Source: Zonotrichia leucophrys gambelii
Taxonomy: Eukaryota; Chordata; Aves; Passeriformes; Passerellidae
Length of the DNA stretch: 64,000 bases
Assembly (NCBI RefSeq): GCF_028769735.1
Contig: NC_088171.1
Location: 142,125,917-142,189,916 of the forward strand
Direction of reading: 5' to 3'
Shown in pieces: positions 1 to 13,785 of the stretch (position 1 is the first letter of the stretch; each line of letters starts with the position of its first letter). The notes under the pieces were generated by a model. It saw nothing but the letters and a program-made list of their open reading frames with translations, did no database searches and was not told the origin of the DNA. Position numbers and translations under genes: made by a program.

Positions 1-1916
1 AGGAAATTTAACTAAATAAGTTTAAAATGTTTTTTCTTTGTTTTCCTGACTAACAATCAAACTAAAAATGATACATGTTATTTTCCCTAAACCTAGAACA
101 AAAAAAGATTGTGTTACATCAAACAGTATAAAGTGGAAAAGGATTTTGGTTTATTTTTGTGTTAACTCTTTGACAGTGACCCCCAAATCCCTGTTATTAA
201 AATGTTTTCAGTAATTACTCATTGTATATGCTCTTTAGTAATCTCTTCATAGCTACTGAATAGGCTGTGCCTCAGCCCCACCTCCAGGCATGTTAGGCAG
301 AATATAGACATGAGAATATATGATAGGAGTAAGACTGTGCCTTTTAAAAGACAGCTCTGTGTAGGAGGTTTTTCTGCTCAGAGGATCATCAGAAGGATTG
401 GAGCTGCCTAAGGCATGATATCTCTTGGGCATCTCTGTACACGCCGTGTAAGTAATGTCTCTATTAAGCTATGGCAAATTATTCCCCTCCCTGTGCAGTG
501 TTTCCATGTACACGTTCACACACTGACAGAGCAAGGCAGTGCAGTCTCTAGGACATCAAAAGACCATGTGCTGAGTTCTAGATTGACACATAGAAGCAGA
601 GTCTAGAACTTAATGAGAACTTTATTACAAAGTACTCGCTTGTTTTTCCCACACATACATATGAAATACTCTGCTGAAGTGAAACCAACATCCTGTTACG
701 TGTGCATCTAAAAATGACAGGTGAAAACTCTCAGTTCTCAGATCACTTGCTGTTCCAGTTATGAATCCAAGATGATTTTCTTTAATATTTTCACATGATG
801 GAGCAAACAGAACACATTATAGGAAGCTGTAAATCATGCAGAGTGCTGAGAGAATTCATACCCTCTTAACCACTGCAGGCTGTGAGGATCAAGATCTTGC
901 TGCTTTCTTTCCCTGAGTCTTGAAGTGTGCTTGAGGTGCAGTAGTGGCACCATGGTGTCTGAGTTGTCAACAGAAAAGTGACAGGAATTTTGGACTAACA
1001 AATTAGGTTCTGTGGATATATCCAGGTCCTGCACTGCTTTCAGCAGCAGAGTAGAGGCTTTTTACCCCCACCCTTCAAATTGATGTTATCAGGTACTACA
1101 TCTAACCTGAGGAACTCTTTCATATGTAATGAATGGATAGGATGCTGAGGGTGTAATTCCTTATTCCCATGGAGTTATGAATAATATAGTTATTACTAAA
1201 CAAATTTGCCATTAAATTACTTGCACAGCATGAGCTACAGATGGCCAGAAAAAAACTGTTCTTTGTCTGTTGCACCATTTTTATGTGACTGTGCCCTATT
1301 AGAACCAACCTTTCTGACTAAGGTTGTCCTGTGAGCCTTTAATCTTAAAAATAGCCCTTTTTTGCTGCAGTTTGTCTGAGGTTGAATCACAAGCATAGTC
1401 ATACAGGATCCAGTGGCATCACTGAACTGTTAATCACTGTCACCTTTTGTAAAGAGTCTGAATGTTAAAATGCTCATTTCTAAACAGCTGCCAAGTGCTT
1501 TCCTTTTTCAAAAGCCATTAGTCTAGCAGATTTCATTGCCTCTGTTTTTGGTTCCTTGCACACTTAAAACCTATGGCAAGCATTTTATACTTCTTGTAGC
1601 AGGTGTGCCTGTGATGTGTTAGTGGACAAATTTGCCCTGAGATTAACTTCAGATCAAATGACAAACAAATGTTTGCAAACGAAGAGATCTTCCAAGTCAT
1701 GAGAGTCCTTTGTCAAGTCACCAAAGGTGATGGGAGTGAAGACAAAGGTTTTTCACTAAACAAGGTTTTCAAAAAAGTTTTTAAAAACTCCTTCTTTAAG
1801 GCATAACTAGCTTGTGTATTTCAGATCAATTGTGCTATTTGAGGAAATTAAGATACTGAAGGGTAACTTGCTGCATCAACACTGCATATTGCAAAGCTAA
1901 TTTCTTAAATCCACAT

Positions 1917-1963
1917 AATCCACATTTAGGAATCAGGATTTTCCTAAATCCACATTTAGGAAT
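1917..1963 (+). repeat. 17-base direct repeat, period 30
   Basis: AATCCACATTTAGGAAT occurs at 1917-1933 and again at 1947-1963. A partial third copy (AAATCCACATA) lies just upstream. Confidence 0.92.
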
Positions 1964-2907
1964 AAATCTGGAGCCATATTTTTAGTTTATATATAAACTT
2001 GGAGTATCTCTTTAGCTCCCTCATTGAGAAATTTGATTAACATCTTTATTGTGTGTTTCTCTGTAGGATGGGGAAGGTCTGCACCTCAGGATGAATGTCT
2101 ACAGACATGTGCAGACATATTGAGTTCCTCTGCCTGCCTTGTCTCTACATCTAGTCAAGCCAGTGCCATGCAAATGTGGCTATACAAATTCTGAATCAGC
2201 ACTAGTCTCCATCAGTTTAACCAAGGGAATGGGCAGAGGAGCTCTGTTTACACCCACCTGTGAAGATGTGCCCTGAGATTCACCAGAATTCCAGAGAACT
2301 GAGATTGTAATTAGAACAATGTGCTCATACTTCTGCTTATATAGATGTCTCAACGTGTGGGATAATTTGCTTTTGCTGCTGGTTCCTCCTGAGCAGAGGT
2401 GAAGCCTCTGCTTGAGACATCAGCATGATTAATATTCCACTGAATATCCAGCTCAGTATCATTACTGTATTTTTTTAGGTGGGTAAAATTAGGCAGCAAG
2501 AACAGAGAAGCTTTTAATAGGCTGTGAGCCTGTTGACATACCTCCTTTTTAAAGAGAAACACAAAAAAAGAGAAAACATTTTGTATGTAGGATGGATGAA
2601 ACTTATTCTAAAATTTCTTGAATAGTGGTGTTTAGTGAAAAAGATCATGTTTGGAGTTTGGGTATTGTTTTAGACCTTAGTAAAATACTACAGAATGTGA
2701 ATCAGTTGATGGTTATCTGTGATGAGCAGGTAAACAAAAGATGTATTTCCCAATGGGGTTTTCATATGATGGTGACAAACTCCATTGCACAACAATGGTC
2801 ACATTCCAAAGCTGCAACCAGGTTCTGGAGGGTTTAATTTCACAACTGCTTACTGTGTCCTATTGCATTACAGTGACCTTTCAATAAAAAGAGAGATTGC
2901 TAGCTTG

Positions 2908-2928
2908 TTTTTTTGTTTTTTTTTTTTT
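2908..2928. repeat. T-rich tract
   Basis: T run broken by one G, low complexity. Confidence 0.85.
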
Positions 2929-5900
2929 AACTTTAAAACTCAATGACTATATATTGCACTACCCCACTTTTACGTATCAAATTTGTCCTTGACATTTTAA
3001 ACTGTGTCCTCTAGAAAAACATCCAGAAGCTTTTGTGTTTTCTACCTTTTTATTAATCTCTAATTTGCAGATCTACTTAAGGTTTGCATTTATGTTGGCA
3101 ACACAGCTAATTGTAAAATAATAATTCTGATATTGAATAACTGACATTAAAGTTTGTTTTCCTGTAGCAACTTATATATCATCCATCTGACATAGCAACA
3201 CAACAAAATTATTTGTTGTTTAGTTGATAAGTGGTTCTTTTTTGAAGGTGAACTCTTGAAACCTCATTTCTAAAAATTGTATCGTTGCAAGGATAGCTAA
3301 AAAGCAAAAATAAAATCATGTTAACATGATATGAGAAGGATATAAACATCTAAACTCTATTTAGTTCTTGGCTGTTAGAATTTTTTTATGCTTATGACAT
3401 TCCCTAAATAGTGACTCTGCTACAAGTACACTTGTACCTCATATTGTGAAACAGTCATGTAATCTTCAAAATTACTTCAGTAAAAAATTACTCTGAAGCT
3501 GATAAATGAAGACAGTATTCTACTGCCTGAAGAGAGCAGGCTGACAAGGCCACACCTGCAATGAAAAATGTTTTACCATTGATCCTGGGAAGGCAAGGAA
3601 TAGAGAAGCCCAGCAGGCACTGGCCAGAACCAGGAAAGAGCAGCTGGTACAACAGCTGGGTCTTATATAATCTGTGTCTGTGATGTGGGAATATCACATT
3701 TAGACTGAGCAGGCATCAATGTAATAGGCTACAGATTCTCAAGTTTGAGTCAATGGCTGTTCAAGGTAACAAAGGAATTACTAAGCCCATTCTCAGCTAC
3801 AGACTCGTAATGTTGTGCCATTATCCACCTTGTGTGTTTGGTGTGCTCAGGTGCACACTTAGGTCTCACTCTGGGAGGATGCTCTCAATGAGCAAAGCTT
3901 GAGGTTGCTGTCCTGACCCCAAGCTGTCAATCATGTGGTCTGATCTGAATAGTTGCAAGGAAGACTTGAGCATCTAACAACCACAACTCACCAGCAGATC
4001 TCATAACCTCGGCTGTTTGTAATCATGATTTGGATGCTTTGAGCCTGAGCCACAGCTGTGCTGGCAGCTGGCAGTGTGGTACCAGATGTAACACCCTGAA
4101 TATTTTATTTTGAGTTGCTGTTCACTTTACAGTGTAGACAGAGCTCAGGATTACCCCTAAATTCAGTGAGAATAAAATGAATATACCTTCAAATTGGTCT
4201 GTATTGTTCATATCAATAGATGTCTTCAGAAGAGTCCATGCCTCTGCTGAGACTCCTAGCAGAGAGAAAAGGTCACTTCCATAGTGAGAATCTCGTCCCC
4301 CCACCCTGCTGTTTCCACACCAAAAGGAAGCTTTCCATGGTGCCAGAGAGTCTGAAAGCGCTGTAAGCAATTAGCAAGAGCTTGAAAATTCCATTGCAAG
4401 AAGCAGGGCTGCTCAGGAGTGGAGACACTTGGGATTTTTCAGCCTGATGAGCTGCAGTGACAGTGAGGTGATGTGTGCTAATTACAGCTCCTTAACCTCC
4501 TTAGATGCCGTTGCATAAATGCCCAGAACAGCTCCATGATGAAACGTAAGGCACTGCAGCATTCCCTGGCTCCTCTGCCTTGGTAGTCTCAGGCCATCTG
4601 TACAAACCATTGACCTGCCTGGATGAGGCATAGACAGGTGTGTCTGTGAGCCAACCTGCCAGTGGTTGTGGTGCAGAAATGGGAAAGTTTCTCATTAGGA
4701 TGTGTGGCTGAGTAATAGAACCTCTGATATTATCTCTGTGGGTCAGTCAGCCTTTGAGAGTGGATCATGAAAACTGTGGTCAGTGTTCAGGCATTGCCTT
4801 GTACTGCAGGTCTGACCCAAGTATGAGGAATAGAAAAGTTTTTGTGTAAAATGATATTTCAGTTTTACCAGATGTATCTTCTATTCTGGTGTGGTTTTTG
4901 TATTGTCTTTATTATAAGAAGAAATAACAGCATTGTAACAGGCAACATAATGAATTCTGATCATTCAGTGCTCCTTGGAGAGGGGAGATCAGCATGATAT
5001 TTAAATTAACTCTTTGTAAATACAAAAGTCTCATTATAGATAAGGACTGGCACATTTTTCCAGGAATTATAATGAAAGGATGTTTTCAGCTGTTTTTCAA
5101 TATGGCTTTTTCCAGGTGGTTCATGGAACAGATTGTTTAAAGTTTAAAATAGAAAAGCAGTCATTAGACAAAAAATTGTTTAAGACACTGTCTTTAAAAT
5201 AAACAACCAAAGTCTTGAACAAAAGAGCTAACTTGAAACAATGTTTTCTGTCCTGCTCTTTTTCTAGAAATCTCTCTTTAAATTGATGATACTGTTGTAA
5301 TCCAGAAACATAATGTCCCTCTAGAAATTAATTAAAAAATAATAATTAAATAATAAGGGATGTTTCTTATATGGAGCAATAGAATTTAATCTGGAAAACC
5401 TTGCATATTGCATGGTCTAAAGCTTAGGAAACAGTACAGGAAATATGTCTCACAGCAAGAATTTCACACCATCATAACATATGCCAAGATTTTATGCTGG
5501 TCAACACTGAAGTAAATGTCATCCCTACTCTACAGTGATCCTCCAAAAGTTCCAAAGTTCCACATATGCTTGGCTTAATATTTGGTTTCAACATTATTTC
5601 AGGTAAAAATTAATATTTGAGTTAAACCTGGTGACTTTAACATGGCAAAGAAATGTTAACACTTTTTTTTTTTTCTGAGAAATTGCATCTTCTATCTGGT
5701 TAGTCATTGTGTGTGTGCATTCTTTTGTAACCACTGACAATGTCATTTCCTCAGATCCTGTTGTAACTCTTGACATTGACAGTCTTTTTTACTTCTCAGT
5801 TACCTTTTCTTCAAAAGTAGAACTGGAAGCTATTTGATTGCTCTTCCTCCAGAATCTAGCAAAGTACAGTATTTTGCTGAGGTTTCAGAATAAATGTAGA

Positions 5901-8900
5901 AATGGCTTTCTTTTCTTGGATGAGATACATGAATTTTACATTCAGAAATAAGTATTTTAAGCACACATCAAAGGAAATACCAAAGTATTTGAAAAGCTGT
6001 TAGAAGTGTTAGGAGTTACATGCATTAAGTTTGAGTGTACTATCAAGTAATTCAAAGTATGCCCAGAAATACTGAAGAATGCAAAATACACGAGCTAAGC
6101 ATGTACCCACATCTACTGTAGGAGTTGACACAGCACCATTATTCTTTAAACTTCCATTTATGGTCTTTTATAGCTACCAGTAGGACCAGTCTAAGCAAGA
6201 ATTTTCCCTCTTCCCTGAAGTTTTTCAAATACCATGTGTATGTTGAGTGCTGTGTATACATCCACTTCTGTGGCTGTGTCTGCCACTTACTCCTGCTGAG
6301 TGTTGTGCCAATCCTCCAAACCTGGGGATTCACTTCCTTGCAGTGCCCGTATCTCACTTCCCTGCTTTACAGCCCTGTGGTCTTTCCTCTTCTGTCAATG
6401 GCTGATAAATGTGTTCTGAAGTTTTGCTCTCACAGTGGTAGTGCCTTCTACCCAGATCCCAGCTTGACATCTTCATGGAAGATCCTTTCCTTGAGCAGCA
6501 GCCTGGAACCAGAGCCCTCTCTGTACATTCAGTCTTGTTTGACCTTGCTGAGAACCTGGATATCCAGTGCCCCTGTGGTGTGTCCCCAGGTCCTGGGAGG
6601 GTCATGCCTCAGCCTGGAGTTACTCTGAGAAATCCCCAGTGACAAGTCCTGTAGCTGTACTCCTGAATCCTGCCTGCTGGTGAAGTAGGAACAGGAATTG
6701 TGCTCCAGGTGATTTCTGCTAATTCCGCTGATAATCCAGCAAGAGCAAGGCTATTCTGTGTGAAGCCTACAGTAAAAACTGCTTGATGTGCAGTCTAGTT
6801 TGTGTGATAATAAATAAATCTAACTGGTTTGATAGTGTATTGTGACTGTATGTGTTTGGGAAAAAAACCTCATAATTTTTAGGATCAAAATACCTGCTTT
6901 AAAAGTTAGGAAAGTAAAACACACCCAAAAAAGCCTTTGCTGCTTTTCTATTAATATTGTGTTCATGGATTTTTTTGGTGAACTAATTTTCAAGGAAATA
7001 GATTTTGTATTAATCTTCTTGTTCACCACCTCTTGTGATTTTTTAAACTTGTTTTGTTTAATCCATATTCTGATGAGTATTAGCATGACAAAGCTGCGCA
7101 GCACAAGGCACATGTTCTAGGACAGTTCCTTTTGTTTTTCAGGGCCTTAGACATGCACAGTTTCCCTTAATTTTAATTTCCTTAATTTCCACTATTTTCA
7201 ATTGTTGTCATTATTTTTCTGCTTTCAGTTTTACTCAGCTATTTTTCATCCTTGATCAGTATTTTTGTTTTGGGATGCTACAAATGCAGGCACACAGCTG
7301 TGACAGCTGTGAATTTCCCCCAGATTTTGTCTTAAGTACAGCAAATCTGCAGCTGTCAGTACCTATTGTAGAGCTGTGGTTATCTGCAGGGTAATGGTTT
7401 CAGTCATATTTTGCAGCCACTCGGGGTATCCACCCATAATGTGAGCAAGCAGTGTGACTTTCTTTTTAAGAGCTGGCTTATCCATACAGAATTTTGCAAT
7501 ACTGGGGCCGCAAGTTCAGTGAGCTGTTTTTCCTGTCCTAGTAGAAACTGAAAATTACTTTACATTTCCAGAAAGAATGGAGCATGTAATTGTGGAAAAC
7601 AGTGCATTTACAGAAAATTTACAGAACATGGAAAGTACTATTTTTGCACTTTCTATTCAGTAGATCTATTGCAATGCTATAATTGTTTCTGCTAAACTTT
7701 AATTCCATGGCTATTTACTGCATAGTCCCTGCTCACATCATAGAGTAATTTATTTATCAGAATGAATTGAAAACAAAATCCCAGGTTCTTCACTTAAGAA
7801 TTGAAGGGCACTAATCTAGATGCATTAAATAATTTTTGACTCTACATATTTAGAAGGTTTGAAGGTGAATTGTATAGGACCATTTTATTTCAGCTGTTTA
7901 AAACAGCAATTGCTACAGTATGTTAAGGCAGCAACTGATGAAAGGAGGTCATGTATTCTGATTTCCTGTCCCAAGAGAGACAGACATACTTTTTTAGAAG
8001 AAAGGATAGAAACTCAAGCAGGGATCATTATTTTTAAGGAAGAAAATTACTATTGACTTCCTCATTTAGAGAAATTAATGTATACCCTAAAAAAATATGG
8101 TTTTAGTTCTTCTAAATCACACTTAAAATAAAAACATCTTAGTTTCTCTGCAGATGATCTCACTGTATTCTAAGAAGTAAAAAGCAACTGTTCAATGCCA
8201 AGAAATTGAGGTTTTACCTTTTTAACTAAGTGTAACTGGAAATAGCAGTTCCCAGCTCACTGTAAATGAGAAGTAAAACCAGTCAGCTTAAACCACCATG
8301 AAGGTGACTTGTAAAGAATGTTCTTACTGTGTGAGCAAAACCTTAAAAAAACAAGCAGAATATACCTTTGTGGTGATTTAGCCCTTTCTGTCTGTGACCT
8401 GTTACCTCACTAGGTCCTTGACACTTGGGCATCTCTGTGGACATCTTTGTTTAATTTGTCTTATGACACCTTACTAGGCACAGGAGAACTTTCAAGACAT
8501 AGGAGAAGGTCTCCTCCAAGTATCTCTTCAAAACTGCCCTGCTGCACTGCATAGAAAGAACTCTTATCTAATTATGGGTGGGCAGATGGCACATTGGGGT
8601 TGTTTTTCCTCAGTGGCTGCAAATCCTGTGCATCCTATTATTTGTTATCCCGTCCCTGCCACCATCTCCAGACCAACCCACTTGTTTATCTCCTCTGCCT
8701 GGCTTGTCCTGCCCTTTAGGTTGATTGTTTTGGAGCAGAGATTGTAATTTTACATAACACAGAGGTTTTCTGACCAGGCTGGCATTCAGGTGGTACTGCA
8801 ATATAGATATTATATTATGGTAGTACTTCTGCAGAGGTGGAACAAGTGCTATATATAAAAAGAGCCTAATTCTTTTCCAAGGTGCACCACATGCTAATAT

Positions 8901-11900
8901 TTTGTGTGTTTAACTATGAGCAGAAGCTTATATACATCTAAATAGAGCTACTTTGGCAGACTTCCTGTGACAGGAGCCAGCATTCTATGAATGTAGTTTA
9001 ATCAATGAACTGTATGTAAACCACTGAAATTTATTCAGTCTAAACAAATCCAGAATCTTTCATGACAAACGTTTAATCCTTCAGGATTGCATAACTGGGG
9101 GATTTAGTGATTAGTTAGCTTTGAAAATAGGTCAGGGAAAACATCTACATTTGGTTAAAAGCTAATCAGGCAAGGAAATAAGTAGAATAGTGAAAAAGCT
9201 TTAGAAGAAGTCTTTTGCAAAGTTAATTTTATGGAATGGTACAAGGAATGTTTTCTATTTATCTAAGAGGTGCAGGGCCTTATTCCCCTTTTCATTTACA
9301 CTCAGAGAATTCAAGAGAAGCTCCATTAAACAAGTGATGCAAGTGTGGGCAGAGTTAGGAGTTGTGTATTTTGTTCCTCTGTGTCTAATGCTTTGGAATA
9401 ACTTCACAAAATTTTACGAAAACTTCAAAATCACTGTAAAGAGATATAATCTGTAAGTATGAACACTATTAAAAGTTGCAGTGGAAATAGGGTTGTAATC
9501 CTAGAAGTGAGGTTATGAAAGAAAAGTTTAGGAATCACTCCAGTGAGGCTGTTGACCTAAATCTGATAATCTCCTCAGCCACTGAAGTCTGAATTCCTTC
9601 TTTCAGCTACTATTTAACTTTTCTTCCTGACATCACCTCTTTTGCCCACTGAATGAGCTTTCTGCATCCTAGGGCTGTCTGGCAGCATGGTATGGCTTGT
9701 ATTGGCTGAGATCATCCAGTCCCATCACCTGTGTTCATAAGGATTTTGTTCTGTGACATTTCTGGAAGAATAAGCTTCAGTATCACCTACAAGCTGGTGC
9801 TCCAAGTTTAATCAAGGTCTGTGTGATGCTTGGAGAAAGAGGTGCTGTCTCTGAGGTGCACTGTGTAAGTCTGTGTAACTTTGTGCACTTACGTGTTCTA
9901 AGAAGCAAAAAACATCAAAATATTTTGAGAACTGCATCACAGCTCACAGCACAAAATGTGCTCCCATGCCCAGGGAGTGCAGACTGGATTTTTTGACCTC
10001 GTGAGGTTTCTGTATAATACACTGAATACTTTGCAGCTTAATATTAGCAAAGCTAAAATCCATCACAGCACGAGATCTGCACAGTCTTGTAGTCAAATGA
10101 GCAAGTTAAACAATATTAAAAGAAAACCCAAAAAGTTTTATTGGCTGCAGGAAGTGTCTCCATAGCCAGCATAGCCTGGACTAAAACAATGAATGTTCTC
10201 AATCACTATATAGACTTGATGTAAAAAAAGTTGGTCCTGTAATTCCTATGAATACAATTCTTGCAATACAATTCTTCCTTTCTCTAACAAAACACATTTG
10301 CCATGAGTAAGGACTATGAGGATTTATTTAGGCTACTAGCAGCATGTATTATTGGTTATTTATTCAGTGCTTTTTAGCTCTCTAAAATTTCATTGTTACA
10401 AGGTGATACGAATATAATTAACCCAGTTGCCTCTTTTAAATAAGTTTTCCTTGCAACAGATACAGTGTTTTATTTTCTATCTGACAAATAGTTTTAGTAA
10501 GTGACAGTGCAGGCAGTGATGTCCAGATGAGGGTTTTGTTACAGAAACACTGAAAAGCATGTTAAAGGTTAGTTTAAGTTGAGCATTCAAACTTAGGTAA
10601 ATTAATAATGAAGCTTCTTACCGGGCTGGAAAAATTAGAAAGGAGGAAAAAAATTATCCAGGAATGCATGAGTCATAAACATGTGATCCAAAATTCATCA
10701 CTTAGAGTCCCTTTTAGACTATTACAAGTATTCTTTACTGTAATAATGTAGAATTTATTTCCTCTTTGTTCTTTGCTTTTTCAAATCTTATTTTATAAGT
10801 GATTATTTTCTATGCTGGGCCTTCTCACTTAACCTGATTCCTCTGTTAACCATCTAATTACCTTGATGCTTTTTTATGCATCTTGTTTCTTGTCTTAGTA
10901 CAATACATTAGATTGTGTTGCAGCTGAGAAGCAGGAAGATAAATGGCACAGAGTTTTGAGTCCCAGTTCTGGGCTCAGATCTGAGCTGCACAGGTGCCAT
11001 GAGACTTTTGGAGGGCAATAGGAGCAGCAAAAATCAGTGAAATGTGAAGATGGTCTGTGCCAGTCATCCTCTCTGTGAGCTATGCTGCTTCCTCAGGGAG
11101 CAGTGGTGGTGTTTTGCCCTGCAAAGTTTAAAGAACATTGTGGAATCTGCAGAGATCGAAACTTGAGAGAAACCAGTGCAACTTTTTGTGGGGCTTATTA
11201 TAGAAATGAAGTTTCTTTGGGTTGTAAATTCCACCTCTCTTTTGTCCTTGTGCTTGACAGATACAGTGAAAACAGCCAAAAATATGATTTTTGTTTGCTG
11301 AACTGATTAAAATAGAAGATTTCTTATGTATTGAAAATTGTAAAAATACTTGCTGGGAAAAAATGGACAAGTTGTTGCCCTGAAATGCAACACAGTCTCC
11401 CAGTATTGACTTGAACTGTGATGTTGTTGTGTACGTAAACATTATGAAACTATAAAGAATTGCACTTTCAGCTTCAGGAGCCCTAAGACTGCTCTAACAC
11501 AACCTCTCCTTGTGAGACCTCCTTCCTGCCTCTCTGGGCTGCCATATTCCCACTCTTGGAACCTACAGTCTGTTGTTGGGACAGTCAGAGAAACTATAAA
11601 GGCAACAGAGACTCTCTCATGTAACACGGCTTTGAATCTTGTGGACCTTGCAATGGCCAGATTTCCTGCCTCTGGAGCTGAAAATTTGGAGCACCCCTCG
11701 TACAATGAGATTGTTCTGTGTTTGAGAAGTTCCTTTCCCCTTCAGGAACTCATAAAAAAATCAGAAGCATACTGGTGACATGAAAAAAAGGTGCATGAAT
11801 ACACAAGGTGTTTTTATTAAACATATGAAAACGGTCAACATTATGTTTTTCATTTTAAAATTTGTGGCTAGCTTTAGCTGATAATCAGTTACTCATAAAT

Positions 11901-12817
11901 TTAAGACAGAAACCTATTTAAAGGCACATCTGGTTTGTGGGACTATCTGCAGCATCCTATGTAAGATGGCAGTAGTTACATGAAATTTCAGGGTATCAGT
12001 GAAGCAGAGAAATGCATTTAATACAAATATCTAAAAGACATTCATTTTCTAATATTGGGGATTTCATTTCAGTGTCTATGCTCAAATGTCGAATTTGGAA
12101 AATTCCAAATAGATAACCATTCTGTGGTATCCCTACTTGTCCTTATTATCTGGGGTTTGCCAGTCAAAACTAGTATTTTCTCATGACCTTTTAAACTGGG
12201 ATTAATTACAGGCATTAGATTTAGTAGTGAATCCACTGGTGTAACTGTGGACATAAAAATGTGGCATACATAGAGTATTTATTAGTGGAGGACACACTTT
12301 GCAGAATGCCCAGTGGGATCTATAGCATAACACAGACTGGGCTCCCTTACAGGGGCATTCAGTCAGAGCAGAGGAGTTTGTTTCAATCAGCAGTAATATA
12401 TGCTTTTGATGTTGGCTTTCGTGTTCACTTGTTTGTGACCCAAATTTTGATTTTAGCTTTCAGTTACTGTAGAGTTCACTGCATCACCTTTTGTGAACTA
12501 ACATAAAAGTATTACATACTAATGAGAGGAAAAGAGAGAACAACCCAGCCTTCTTGATATTTTACAGTCTAAAGACAAACAAATCAACACAAATGTATTT
12601 GATACAAAAAAGAAAATGTCTGTGCTAAAAATCAGCAACATGAACTGCAGTCCAGAAGCCAAGCTATAGCTGTAATTGTTTCCCTGTTAACTTGAGCAAA
12701 TACCTGCCTTTTGTTATCCTGTGACAAACATGGGAACACAAGCACAATGACAGATCACTCATACCTAAATGCTGTTCAAAACATAATAGTCATTTTACAG
12801 TCAAATTTTTATATTTG

Positions 12818-12886
12818 TTGCGTCACAAAGATTTATTGAAGAGATAAAAGTGATTATGGAAAACACTGTCCAGTAACTATGGCAAC
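12818..12886. promoter_or_regulatory. Candidate enhancer core (C/EBP-ATF-like site and RFX-like X-box)
   Basis: TTGCGTCA (12818-12825) resembles a C/EBP-ATF composite site. GTAACTATGGCAAC (12873-12886) is the reverse complement of GTTGCCATAGTTAC, close to the palindromic RFX X-box. They are 47 bases apart in unique-looking intronic sequence. The motifs are seen; enhancer function is inference. Confidence 0.3.
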
Positions 12887-13168
12887 ACTTATTTGTTCTC
12901 ACAATAATTAGCTTAGCATTAGGTTGCACAATAGTTTCACAATACCTCCTTGGTTAGTTCATTAAATAAAATTAGCCTTTTGTTTGAACTTTCATCATTT
13001 GTTATTTTAAGATTAGTCTAAGTTCAAAAGAATTGAAAAATACATTTTCAAGCTGCTATTGTACAGGAATAATTTATGCTGCAAGTGAATTTGTTAACGT
13101 CATTATGTAGTAGCACTGAATGTGTTAGTTCTGGATGTGTTTTATTGGTTTAACTGAAAATTACTTAA

Positions 13169-13180
13169 TATATATATATA
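13169..13180 (+). repeat. Short (TA)n tract
   Basis: About six TA units stand before CAGGTGTGCACACA. Confidence 0.8.
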
Positions 13181-13255
13181 CAGGTGTGCACACAGTGCCA
13201 GTGTGGAAGATTCATGAGTGCCTGATGAACGTCAGTATAAGCACACACGTAATGT

Positions 13256-13295
13256 GGAGTTAAAAGGCAGTTATTGGAGTTAAAAGGCAATTAAG
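13256..13295 (+). repeat. 20-base tandem duplication
   Basis: GGAGTTAAAAGGCAGTTATT at 13256-13275 is followed directly by GGAGTTAAAAGGCAATTAAG at 13276-13295. The first 14 bases are identical. Confidence 0.92.
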
Positions 13296-13696
13296 AAACC
13301 TGCAATCTTAAAAAGTGTCTGAATTCAATTATTGTTTTGTCCATTCCTACTTCTCCCTCACATAAGCAATCAGATAGCCTTTAAGTTACAATCACAGTTC
13401 ACTGTTTCCTCTCAATTCTGGTTCAGTATTTCATATTGTCTTTGTTCTTGGCTATATGGTCAGTCCCTTTTACTTACTGCTCTTACAGGTATTGCTTAGT
13501 CTGTGAGTTCTTAAATACCAAGATTTCATTTTGCTAAGATATAAGCATAGAGAACAAAAGTCCCACTTGTTGTTTACTACAGACTAATTAAACTCTGTTC
13601 CTAATGCAGTTAGTATTTCTGTTGTGCTTTTTTACGATCCTCATTATTACAGTATCTGCAAGCATTAATGAATTTGTTTTTACATTATCCATATGA

Positions 13697-13785
13697 GACG
13701 ATTATTATTATTCCTACTTGACAGATGGGAAACTGAAATTCAGAGAGATTAACATAAATGTTTTGGGTAGCTTTTGAGAAACCTA
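13697..13785 (-). mobile_element. Ancient MIR-like SINE fragment, antisense
   Basis: TTATTATTATTCCTACTTGA, then CAGATGGGAAACTGAAATTC and AGAGAGATTAACATAAATG, is the reverse complement of the conserved 'cagtttcccatctgtaaaatggggataataa' part of MIR-type elements. Confidence 0.65.

Noticed and set aside
6125..6628. 167-codon open frame on the + strand, the longest in the big intron
   Set aside because: Serine/leucine/cysteine-rich with no recognisable domain, no supporting splice or promoter context, and overlapping open frames on the other strand. It reads as a chance frame in pyrimidine-rich sequence.
7890..7960. Possible missing upstream NSMCE2 exon (reads CLKQQLLQYVKAATDER after a TTTATTTCAG)
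   Set aside because: Only KQQL recalls the expected FKQQLKELKKQ. The residues before it do not match, and no donor gives the one-base overhang needed to join 49894.
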